From contig NZ_CP135529.1 of the NCBI RefSeq assembly GCF_032401055.1, positions 4,586,501 through 4,650,500 on the forward strand: a stretch of DNA of 64,000 bases, read 5' to 3'. Made by a program: the position numbers and the translations under genes. This document shows positions 28,271 through 35,832 of the stretch, piece by piece (the stretch's first letter is position 1; every line of letters starts with the position of its first letter). The stretch comes from Tardiphaga sp. 709 (GTDB lineage: Bacteria; Pseudomonadota; Alphaproteobacteria; Rhizobiales; Xanthobacteraceae). The notes under the pieces were generated by a model. It searched no databases. It was given only the letters and a program-made list of their open reading frames with translations, and was not told the origin of the DNA.

Positions 28271-29149
28271 GTGACCGCCGCGACCATCATCCAGAGCCTT
28301 GCCAGCGGATTGCTGATGGGGCTGCTCTACGGCCTGCTCGCGGTCGGCCTCGCGCTGATCTTCGGGTTGATGGACGTCACCAACTTCGCCCATGGCGAAT
28401 TCCTGATGTTGGCGATGTATCTCACCTTCTTCCTGTTCATGTTCTGGGCGGTCGACCCACTGCTGTCGATCCCGCTGGTGGCCGCCGGCATGTTCGTGTT
28501 CGGCGCGGTGATCTATCTCGTGATCATACGCTTCGCGATGCGGGCCAAGGCCAATATCGGCATGGTGCAGATCTTCGCAACCTTCGGCCTCGCCATTCTG
28601 ATGCGCGGTCTCGCGCAGTTCTTCTTCACCCCGGATTATCGCAGCATCCCCGCGTCGCTGCTTGGCGGCAAGACCATCTCGATCTTCGGCGTGTTCCTGC
28701 CGGTGCCGCAGCTCGTTGGCGCATTGATCTCGATCGCTGCCTTCGGCGCGCTCTACTTCTTCATGAAGAAGACCGACTTCGGTCGCGCGCTTGAAGCGAC
28801 CCGTGAGGATGCCGGTGCCGTGGCGCTGGTCGGCATCGACAAGAACAAGGTGTTCGCCCTCGGCTGGGGCCTCGGTTCCGCGCTGATCGGTCTCGCCGGC
28901 GGCGTGATGGCGATCTTCTTCTACATCTATCCCGACGTTGGCGCGTCCTTCGCGCTGATCGCTTATGTCACCGTGGCGCTTGGCGGCTTTGGCAGCGTGT
29001 TCGGCGCGTTCGCGGGCGGCATCATCGTCGGTCTGGTCGAGGCGACCACGGCGATGATCCTGCCGCCGTCGCTCAAATCGGTCGGCATCTACGCCGTCTA
29101 TCTCCTCGTAGTCTTTGTCCGGCCCCGCGGCCTGTTCGGATCGATCTGA
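28271..29149 (+). CDS. Liv-type ABC transporter permease LivH
   Basis: The 292-residue polytopic protein has about eight hydrophobic helices and the LivH signatures GLLYGLLAVGLALIFGLMDVTNFAHGEFLML near the start and ATREDAGAVALVGIDKNKVFALGWGLGSAL in the cytoplasmic coupling loop (given here in parts). It forms the membrane channel with LivM. GTG start at 28271 is supported by GAGAGGA 8 bases upstream. The stop overlaps the livM start (TGATG). Confidence 0.92.
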   Translation: MTAATIIQSLASGLLMGLLYGLLAVGLALIFGLMDVTNFAHGEFLMLAMYLTFFLFMFWAVDPLLSIPLVAAGMFVFGAVIYLVIIRFAMRAKANIGMVQIFATFGLAILMRGLAQFFFTPDYRSIPASLLGGKTISIFGVFLPVPQLVGALISIAAFGALYFFMKKTDFGRALEATREDAGAVALVGIDKNKVFALGWGLGSALIGLAGGVMAIFFYIYPDVGASFALIAYVTVALGGFGSVFGAFAGGIIVGLVEATTAMILPPSLKSVGIYAVYLLVVFVRPRGLFGSI

Positions 29150-30132
29150 TGGACAGTTTTACCCAGCGTCGCCGCCGCGACCTCATTCTCGCCGCCGTGC
29201 TTGCGGCCATCGCCGCCTGCGTGCCGTTCTTCGTCAAGGACGTCTATGTCCAGAACATCATGGTGCTGACCCTGATGTATGCGGCGCTGTCGCAGGCCTG
29301 GAACATCCTTGGCGGCTATTGCGGCCAGATCTCGCTCGGCCACGCGCTGTATTTCGGCCTCGGCGCCTATACGACGGCACTGCTGTTCACCAAATTCGGC
29401 GTGCTGCCGTGGTTCGGCATGCTCGGCGGTGGCATCATCTCCGCGCTGATCGCGCTCGCCTTGGGCTATCCGACCTTCCGCCTGCGCGGCCATTATTTCG
29501 TCATCGCCACCATCGTCATCGCCGAAATTGGCTTCTTGCTGTTCCACAATTGGGACTATGCCGGTGCGGCGCTCGGCATCGACATTCCCGTGCGCGGCGA
29601 TAGCTGGGCCAAGTTCCAGTTCACGCGCAGCAAGCTGCCCTTCTATTACTTCGCCCTCGTGTTCTGCTGCGTCGCCTGGTTCATCACCTGGTGGCTGGAA
29701 GACTCCAAATGGGGCTTCTGGTGGCGCGCGGTGAAGGACAATCCCGATGCGGCCGAAAGCCTCGGCGTCGTGGTGTTCAATTCCAAGATGGGCGCAGCGG
29801 CGGTCTCGGCCTTCCTCACCGCGATCGGCGGCGCGTTCTACGCGCAGTTCGTTTCCTATATCGACCCCGAAAGCGTCATGACCTTCCAGTTCTCGCTGCT
29901 GATGGCACTGCCGGCAGTGCTGGGTGGTATCGGTACGCTATGGGGACCCGTGCTCGGCGCGGTCATCCTGATCCCGATGACCGAACTGACGCGCTCCTTC
30001 ATCGGCGGCTCCGGCCGCGGCGTCGATCTCATCCTCTATGGCACAGTGATCGTCGTGATCTCGCTGGCGCGGCCCGATGGCCTGCTTGGCCTGTTCTCGC
30101 GCCGTCCGGCGTCGAAGGGAGTGCCGCAATGA
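29149..30132 (+). CDS. Liv-type ABC transporter permease LivM
   Basis: The 327-residue inner-membrane protein shows the LivM pattern: ALSQAWNILGGYCGQISLGHALYFGLGAY (in part), repeated hydrophobic helices, and the coupling segment RAVKDNPDAAESLGVVVFNSKM. The C-terminal PDGLLGLFSR is also typical. Partner of LivH. It overlaps livH by one base and livG by four (ATGA), so the genes are translationally coupled. Confidence 0.92.
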   Translation: MDSFTQRRRRDLILAAVLAAIAACVPFFVKDVYVQNIMVLTLMYAALSQAWNILGGYCGQISLGHALYFGLGAYTTALLFTKFGVLPWFGMLGGGIISALIALALGYPTFRLRGHYFVIATIVIAEIGFLLFHNWDYAGAALGIDIPVRGDSWAKFQFTRSKLPFYYFALVFCCVAWFITWWLEDSKWGFWWRAVKDNPDAAESLGVVVFNSKMGAAAVSAFLTAIGGAFYAQFVSYIDPESVMTFQFSLLMALPAVLGGIGTLWGPVLGAVILIPMTELTRSFIGGSGRGVDLILYGTVIVVISLARPDGLLGLFSRRPASKGVPQ

Positions 30133-30863
30133 CCGCGCCTCTACTTGAAACCCGCGGCGTCTGGCAGCGCTTCGGCGGCCTGATCGCCAATAGCGACGTG
30201 TCGATTTCCGTCGGTGCCGGCGAGATCGTCGGCCTCATTGGCCCGAACGGCGCCGGCAAGTCGACGCTGTTCAATCTGATCGCCGGCGTGCTGCCGCCCA
30301 CGCAGGGAACGATCTGGTTCGATGGCAAGGATGTCACGAGGCTGCCCGCCGCAGAACGCTGCGCGCTCGGTATCGCGCGCACGTTCCAGGTGGTGAAGAG
30401 TTTCGAGACGATGACCGTCATTGACAACGTCATCGTCGGTGCGTTGATCCGCAACGACAAGATGCGCGATGCGCGGCGCAAGGCACATGAGGTGCTTGAG
30501 TTCTGCGGCCTCGCCCCGCGCGCTGACAAGCTCGCTCGCGATCTCATTCCGTCGGAGAAGCGCCGCCTCGAAGTCGCCCGTGCGCTGGCCACCGAGCCCA
30601 AGCTCCTGATGCTCGACGAGTGTCTTACCGGGCTCACGCCGCTTGAGGCGCAGTCCGGCGTGGCATTGGTGCGCAAGGTCCGCGAGACCGGCGTCACCGT
30701 GCTGATGGTCGAACACGTCATGGAAATCGTGATGCCGCTGGTCGACCGCGCCATCGTGCTCAATCTCGGCAAGAAGCTTGTCGAGGGCAAACCCACCGAT
30801 GTCGTGCGGCATCCGGAAGTCATCAGCGCTTATCTCGGGGATCGTCATGCTGTCGGTGCGTGA
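30129..30863 (+). CDS. Liv-type ABC transporter ATPase LivG, divergent signature motif
   Basis: The 244-residue ATPase has a normal Walker A (GPNGAGKST, about residues 38-46) and D-loop region. The ABC signature reads LIPSEKRRLEVARAL instead of LSGGQ-like sequence, and Walker B is LLMLDECLTGL with Cys after the catalytic Glu. Such variants occur among rhizobial LivG proteins. The partner LivF keeps LSGGEQQ, so the transporter would have one canonical composite site. Start overlaps livM by four bases. Confidence 0.9.
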   Translation: MTAPLLETRGVWQRFGGLIANSDVSISVGAGEIVGLIGPNGAGKSTLFNLIAGVLPPTQGTIWFDGKDVTRLPAAERCALGIARTFQVVKSFETMTVIDNVIVGALIRNDKMRDARRKAHEVLEFCGLAPRADKLARDLIPSEKRRLEVARALATEPKLLMLDECLTGLTPLEAQSGVALVRKVRETGVTVLMVEHVMEIVMPLVDRAIVLNLGKKLVEGKPTDVVRHPEVISAYLGDRHAVGA

Positions 30864-31551
30864 AGCCACCACCGCCTATCAGGGGCTGGTCGCCATTTCG
30901 GATGTCACCATCGACGTCGCCAAGGGCGAGATCGTCGCGGTCTGTGGCTCCAATGGTGCCGGCAAGTCGACGCTGATCAAGACCATCGCCGGTGCCGAGC
31001 GTCCGCGTTCGGGCACCGTCACCTTCGACGGCGAGCAAATCAACGGCATCGCGCAGCATCTCATCACGGCGCGGGGCATTGCTTATGTGCCGGAAAACCG
31101 CCGGCTGTTTCCACGGCTTTCGGTGCACGACAATCTCCGGCTCGGCAGCTACATGTATCGTGGCAAGGCCGACCGCGACGAGCCGTTGAAGCTGGTGTTC
31201 GAACTGTTCCCGCGTTTGTCGGAGCGGCTCGAGCAACGCGCCGAAACGTTGTCCGGCGGAGAGCAGCAGATGCTGGCCATCGGCCGTGCGCTGATGACCC
31301 GGCCGCGGCTGCTGATGCTTGATGAGCCCTCGCAGGGCATCATGCCGAAACTGGTCGACGAAATCTTCCAGGCTGTCGTCAAGATCCGCAGTACCGGCAT
31401 GACCGTGCTGATCGTCGAGCAGCGCATGGCCGAAGTGCTGGAGATCGCCGACCGCGCCTACATCCTGCAGACCGGTCGCGTCCAGATGCAGGGCAAGGCG
31501 TCGGAGATCGCGACCAATCCGGATGTGCGCAAGGCGTATCTGGGGCTGTAA
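30847..31551 (+). CDS. Liv-type ABC transporter ATPase LivF
   Basis: The 234-residue ATPase has Walker A GSNGAGKST (about residues 35-43), signature LSGGEQQMLAIGRAL and Walker B LLMLDEPSQGIMP. The region RGIAYVPENRRLFPRLSVHDNLRLG is typical for LivF. ATG at 30847 lies 17 bases inside the end of livG, and an in-frame GTG-type extension upstream has no support. It is the last gene of the operon; the convergent otnC ends 18 bases on. Confidence 0.92.
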   Translation: MLSVREATTAYQGLVAISDVTIDVAKGEIVAVCGSNGAGKSTLIKTIAGAERPRSGTVTFDGEQINGIAQHLITARGIAYVPENRRLFPRLSVHDNLRLGSYMYRGKADRDEPLKLVFELFPRLSERLEQRAETLSGGEQQMLAIGRALMTRPRLLMLDEPSQGIMPKLVDEIFQAVVKIRSTGMTVLIVEQRMAEVLEIADRAYILQTGRVQMQGKASEIATNPDVRKAYLGL

Positions 31552-31569
31552 GTTGAAGGACGTGGGCGA

Positions 31570-32235
31570 CTAGTGCCCATGCCCATCATGTTCTGGCAGA
31601 ACCAGCCCGAACGTTGCCACCAGATCCTTCACCTGCTCTGGTGACAGATGACGCGGGTTGAGCCCGCGCAGCAGCAGATAGAGTTTCGCGGTTTCCTCGA
31701 GTTCCTCGATGGCGTAGACCGCCGCCTCCAGCGTGTCGCCGGACACGACCGGGCCGTGATTGGCCAGCAGCACGGATGAATATTTACCGGCGAGGCCCTT
31801 GATGGCATCGGCGACCGCCGGATCGCCGGGCCGATAATAGGGCACCAGGGCCGTCGCGCCGCATTTCATTAGGTAATAGGGCGTTATCGGCGGCAGCACG
31901 GCGCGCGGATCGATCTCTGGCAGCATCGACACCGCCACCGAATGGGTCGAATGCAGATGCACCACGGCGCGGGCGGCGCTGCGGGTCTCATACAGTGCCG
32001 TATGCAGCGGAACCTCTTTGGTCGGCGCATCGCCAGATATGAGGCGGCCGTTGCTGTCGAGCCGCGACAGCCGGGCCGGATCGAGTGAGCCCAGTGACGC
32101 ATTGGTCGGGCTCACGAGCCAGCCACCATCATCGCAGCGCACACTGATATTGCCTGATGAGCCCGGCGTCAGCCCACGGTCGAACAGCGAGAGGCCGAGT
32201 CGGCAGATATCTTCACGCAGCTTTGTGTCAGTCAC
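31570..32235 (-). CDS. otnC: 3-oxo-tetronate 4-phosphate decarboxylase (class II aldolase family)
   Basis: The class II aldolase/adducin domain shows GNISVR, the zinc-binding HLHSTHS and NHGPVVSGDTLEAA. With ltnD, otnI and otnK next to it, the protein fits OtnC, which decarboxylates 3-oxo-tetronate 4-phosphate to dihydroxyacetone phosphate and CO2. A GTG start at 32235 (221 residues, GAGGA about 7 bases upstream) fits family length; an ATG at 32304 would add 23 basic residues. It is transcribed away from ltnD, so the 133-base gap between them must hold both promoters. Confidence 0.85.
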   Translation of the reverse strand: MTDTKLREDICRLGLSLFDRGLTPGSSGNISVRCDDGGWLVSPTNASLGSLDPARLSRLDSNGRLISGDAPTKEVPLHTALYETRSAARAVVHLHSTHSVAVSMLPEIDPRAVLPPITPYYLMKCGATALVPYYRPGDPAVADAIKGLAGKYSSVLLANHGPVVSGDTLEAAVYAIEELEETAKLYLLLRGLNPRHLSPEQVKDLVATFGLVLPEHDGHGH

Positions 32236-32368
32236 CGGATGTCCTCGGTCTTTTCTTGGCATTTCCTCGTGATGCTTTTTCCCACGCTTTGGCATGATGG
32301 CCAAGCCGTGTTACCGAGAGGCAAGGCCGCCTGAAGCTGGCCATCGAGGACCCCTAGGGAATTGCCGC

Positions 32369-33301
32369 ATGTCACTTGCATCTGAAAAACCAAGCTCTGA
32401 GAAACCTAGCGTCGCCGTTATTGGTCTGGGGTCGATGGGCTATGGCATGGCCCTGTCGCTCAAGAAGGCCGGCTTCACGGTGACCGGCTGCGACGTCTCG
32501 GCGGATGCGGTGAAGCGCTTCGTGGCTGACGGAGGGCAGGGCGCTGATACCCCGGCCGGCGCTGCACAGGGCGCGGATATCGTCATCAGCGTCGTCGTCA
32601 ATGCCGCGCAGACGGCGACCATCCTGTTCGGGACGGATGGCGTTGCCGAAACGCTGCCGAAAGGCGCGGTATTCGTATCGTCCGCGACAATGGATCCAGA
32701 TGTCGCCCGCCGCCTCGCTGGGGATCTCGAAGCCACCGGCCGGCATTACCTCGATGCCCCGATCTCCGGCGGTGCACAGCGCGCGGCGCAGGGCGAACTC
32801 ACCATTCTTGCCTCCGGCAGCGAGCCTGCCTTTGCCAAGGCCCGGCCGGCGCTCGATGCGATGGCGGCCAAGCTCTATGAACTCGGCGATGCCGCCGGGC
32901 AGGGCGCCGCTTTCAAGATGATCAACCAGCTCCTCGCAGGCGTACATATCGCTGCCGCCTCGGAAGCCATCGCGTTTGCCGCCAAGCAGGGTCTGGATAT
33001 CCGCAAGGTCTACGAGGTCATCACCGCCTCCGCCGGCAACTCCTGGATGTTCGAGAACCGCATGCCGCATGTGCTCGATGGCGATTACACGCCGCGCAGC
33101 GCGGTCGATATCTTCGTCAAGGATCTTGGCATCATCCAGGACATGGCGCGTACAGCGAAATTCCCGGTGCCGGTCTCCGCTGCGGCTTTGCAGATGTTTC
33201 TGATGACCTCGGCGTCAGGCATGGGCCGGGACGACGATGCGTCGGTGGCGCGGATGTATGCCAAGGTCACCGGTACCAAGCTGCCGGGCGAGTCGAATTA
33301 A
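32369..33301 (+). CDS. ltnD: L-threonate dehydrogenase-like (3-hydroxyisobutyrate dehydrogenase family)
   Basis: The 310-residue protein has NAD motif VIGLGSMGYGMALSLKKAGF (about residues 15-34), the substrate-binding APISGGAQRAAQGELTILASG and the catalytic Lys in FKMINQLLAGVH. In the four-carbon acid sugar pathway LtnD oxidises L-threonate to 2-oxo-tetronate. ATG 32369 has AGGGA 8 bases upstream and is preferred to the ATG at 32294. It leads the plus-strand ltnD-otnI-otnK operon. Assignment rests on context as well as family. Confidence 0.85.
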   Translation: MSLASEKPSSEKPSVAVIGLGSMGYGMALSLKKAGFTVTGCDVSADAVKRFVADGGQGADTPAGAAQGADIVISVVVNAAQTATILFGTDGVAETLPKGAVFVSSATMDPDVARRLAGDLEATGRHYLDAPISGGAQRAAQGELTILASGSEPAFAKARPALDAMAAKLYELGDAAGQGAAFKMINQLLAGVHIAAASEAIAFAAKQGLDIRKVYEVITASAGNSWMFENRMPHVLDGDYTPRSAVDIFVKDLGIIQDMARTAKFPVPVSAAALQMFLMTSASGMGRDDDASVARMYAKVTGTKLPGESN

Positions 33302-33318
33302 AAACACGAGGACGATCG

Positions 33319-34101
33319 ATGCCCCGCTTCGCCGCCAATCTCAGCATGATGTTCAACGAACACGCATTCCTCGATCGCTTCGATGCGGCGGCGAAGGCCG
33401 GCTTCACGGCGGTGGAATTCCTGTTTCCCTATGAGCATCCGCCGGAGGCGATTGCCGAGGGGCTGGAGCGCAACGGACTCAAGCAGGTGCTGTTCAATCT
33501 GCCGCCGGGCGACTGGAATGCCGGCGAAAAGGGATTTGCCGCTCGCCCCGACAAGTTCGATGAGCTTCGGCAGAGCATTCACACGGCGCTTCCCTATGCT
33601 CTGGCCACCAATGTTCGCCGCCTGCACATGATGGCGGGTCTCGCCGATCGCAAGGATCCGAAGGCCGTGGCGGCCTTCCGCAAATCCGTTGAATGGGCTG
33701 CGAACTTTCTCGGCGAACATGGCGTCGACGTGGTCATTGAGCCGATCAACCCGCGCGACGTGCCCGGTTATTTTCTCAACGACTTCATGTTTGCGCGCGA
33801 CATCATCGCTGACATGAAGATTCCGAATCTTGGGCTGCAGTTCGATATCTATCACTGCCAGATCATGCACGGTGACGTCACCATGCGGCTGCGCGAGATG
33901 TTGCCGTGGATCGGGCATATCCAGATCGCCAGCGTGCCGTCGCGCAACGAGCCGTCCGGCGAGGAACTGAACTATCCGTTCCTGTTCGATGAACTCGATC
34001 GGATCGGCTACGACAATTATGTCGGCTGCGAATATCGCCCGGCTGGCGACACGGTCGCAGGACTTGGCTGGTTCAAGCCCTATGCCGGAGTGAAAGCATG
34101 A
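33319..34101 (+). CDS. otnI: 2-oxo-tetronate isomerase (hydroxypyruvate isomerase-like)
   Basis: The 260-residue TIM-barrel protein matches the hydroxypyruvate isomerase / OtnI family: MPRFAANLSMMFNEHAFLDRF at the start, the metal/catalytic Glu in VVIEPINPRDVPGYFL and the C-terminal GCEYRPAGDT. It interconverts 2-oxo- and 3-oxo-tetronate between LtnD and the kinase. The 17-base gap from ltnD and ATGA overlap with otnK show a tight operon. Confidence 0.9.
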   Translation: MPRFAANLSMMFNEHAFLDRFDAAAKAGFTAVEFLFPYEHPPEAIAEGLERNGLKQVLFNLPPGDWNAGEKGFAARPDKFDELRQSIHTALPYALATNVRRLHMMAGLADRKDPKAVAAFRKSVEWAANFLGEHGVDVVIEPINPRDVPGYFLNDFMFARDIIADMKIPNLGLQFDIYHCQIMHGDVTMRLREMLPWIGHIQIASVPSRNEPSGEELNYPFLFDELDRIGYDNYVGCEYRPAGDTVAGLGWFKPYAGVKA

Positions 34102-35375
34102 CGCTGGCGCTGGGCTGCATCGCTGACGACTACACTGGTGCGTCCGACCTGGCCAACACGCTGACCCGCTGCGGTCTGCGCACGGTGCAGACCATCGGCA
34201 TTCCCGCTGATGATCTGCACCTGCCGGACGTCGATGCCGTTGTCGTGTCGTTGAAGAGTCGCTCGATCGCGGCCAGCAGGGCGGTCGAGAAATCGCGCGC
34301 CGCCGAAAAATGGATGCGCAGCCGCGGCGCGGATCATGTGCTGTTCAAGATCTGCTCGACATTCGACTCCACCGATGCCGGCAATATCGGCCCGGTGATG
34401 GACGCGTTGCGGATCGATTCCGGTGACAATATCGTGCTGGTGACGCCGGCATTCCCCGAGACCGGCCGTACGGTCTATCAGGGCAATCTGTTCGTTGGCT
34501 CCGTGCCGTTGAACGAGAGCCCGCTGAAGGATCACCCGCTCAATCCGATGCACGACTCCAATCTCGTCCGTGTGCTGGCGCGGCAGAGCGCGACAAATAT
34601 CGGGCTGGTCGATCTCGGAGTTGTCGCCTGTGGCGCCGACGTGGTGCGGACGCATCTCGATGGACTGTCGGAGAATGGCTTTGGCGCGGCGATCATCGAC
34701 GCCGTATTTGCCAGCGATCTGGAAACCATCGGTGCGGTCGCCCTCGGTCATCGCGTCTCTGTCGGTGCATCCGGCATGGGGCTTGGTCTCGCGCGTGCAC
34801 TGGTCGCGTCAGGGCGCGTCAAGGCGAATGCGGCGACCTCGATCAAGGATACGCCCGTGGGTGGCGCTGCAGCCTGTCTGGCCGGCAGTTGTTCGCAGGC
34901 GACGCTACAGCAGATCGCGCGCGCCGAACAGGTGATGCCGGTGCTGCGTCTCGATCCCGAACAGGTGATTGCCGGTGGCGCGGAAGTGCAGCGCGCGCTC
35001 GGTTGGGCGAAGGAACGGTTGGGTAAGGGCCCGGTCCTGATCGCCAGCAGTTCGACGCCGGATCAGGTGACGGCGCTGCAAAAGCGCCATGGCCGCGATG
35101 CCGCGGGGCATGCCATCGAGCAGGCGATGGCTGATCTCGCTGAAGGTCTCGTCCGCGCCGGCGTACAACGGCTCGTCGTGGCTGGCGGCGAGACATCCGG
35201 CGCTGTCGTGGATCGTTTGGGCATTCCGGGTTTTCTGGTCGGTGCGGAAATCGCCGCCGGTGTGCCGGTGTTGCGCGCGGTCGGTGCGGCGGAGCGCCAG
35301 ATGCTGCTGGCGCTGAAGTCCGGCAATTTCGGTGGGCCGGCTTTTTTTGAAGATGCGCTTGGCCTGATGACCTGA
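34098..35375 (+). CDS. otnK: 3-oxo-tetronate kinase (DUF1537 family)
   Basis: The 425-residue protein has the two-domain DUF1537 architecture. The N-terminal half starts GCIADDYTGASDLANTL, with KICSTFDSTDAGNIGP as substrate region. The C-terminal nucleotide-binding half has VVAGGETSGAVV and LKSGNFGG. It phosphorylates 3-oxo-tetronate at C4 for OtnC. Length is normal. It overlaps otnI by four bases and ends the operon. No transporter of the usual TRAP or MFS type lies beside this cluster. Confidence 0.92.
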   Translation: MTLALGCIADDYTGASDLANTLTRCGLRTVQTIGIPADDLHLPDVDAVVVSLKSRSIAASRAVEKSRAAEKWMRSRGADHVLFKICSTFDSTDAGNIGPVMDALRIDSGDNIVLVTPAFPETGRTVYQGNLFVGSVPLNESPLKDHPLNPMHDSNLVRVLARQSATNIGLVDLGVVACGADVVRTHLDGLSENGFGAAIIDAVFASDLETIGAVALGHRVSVGASGMGLGLARALVASGRVKANAATSIKDTPVGGAAACLAGSCSQATLQQIARAEQVMPVLRLDPEQVIAGGAEVQRALGWAKERLGKGPVLIASSSTPDQVTALQKRHGRDAAGHAIEQAMADLAEGLVRAGVQRLVVAGGETSGAVVDRLGIPGFLVGAEIAAGVPVLRAVGAAERQMLLALKSGNFGGPAFFEDALGLMT

Positions 35376-35832
35376 TGGATGTCGCCCAATCCCGGGGCGG
35401 CAGGCTGCCCGAATAGGCAGGGCGTTGCTTGCGCCGCGCGCATTACAGATAGTTCATCTTGACCGGCCTGTGACACCTTGGGTGTCGCGAGCCGCAACCA
35501 CATCTTTTAAAGCCTAAACTGTTGTGCGGACGCCACGGCGGACCGGAAACAATTAACAATACCGCTGAAGTGAATTGCCGTGAGGCTTGGCGCGTTAGCT
35601 ATTTTGTCGCAGGTCGGGTAAATCTGCTGGTGTGGACAGGCGCGGAAACCACTCGTTCGCAGCCCTTCATGCAAGAGGATTGCCCGTTCATTCATGAACC
35701 GAGCCGATAGGCTTATGCCGGCCCGGCTCACTAATCGGATGCGGACGATCTCTCTAAACAGGTGAATTCGATCGTGGGCAGGCGGGTCTTCCGCTGTGCC
35801 CCTCTCGTCAATGTATCGAGGACTACCCGTTC
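35376..35832. other. Long intergenic region before RND pump
   Basis: The 457 bases hold no supported gene. A perfect 6-bp hairpin GACACC-TTG-GGTGTC (35472-35486) could end otnK transcription but lacks a T run. A second dyad at 35686-35699 is a candidate operator. The region is more AT-rich than its flanks, as expected for a promoter. Confidence 0.5.
35686..35699. promoter_or_regulatory. GTTCAT-TC-ATGAAC dyad upstream of RND pump
   Basis: Six-base perfect arms separated by two bases, 134 bases before the pump start. It resembles a dimeric repressor site, but no regulator gene is next to the pump. Confidence 0.35.
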
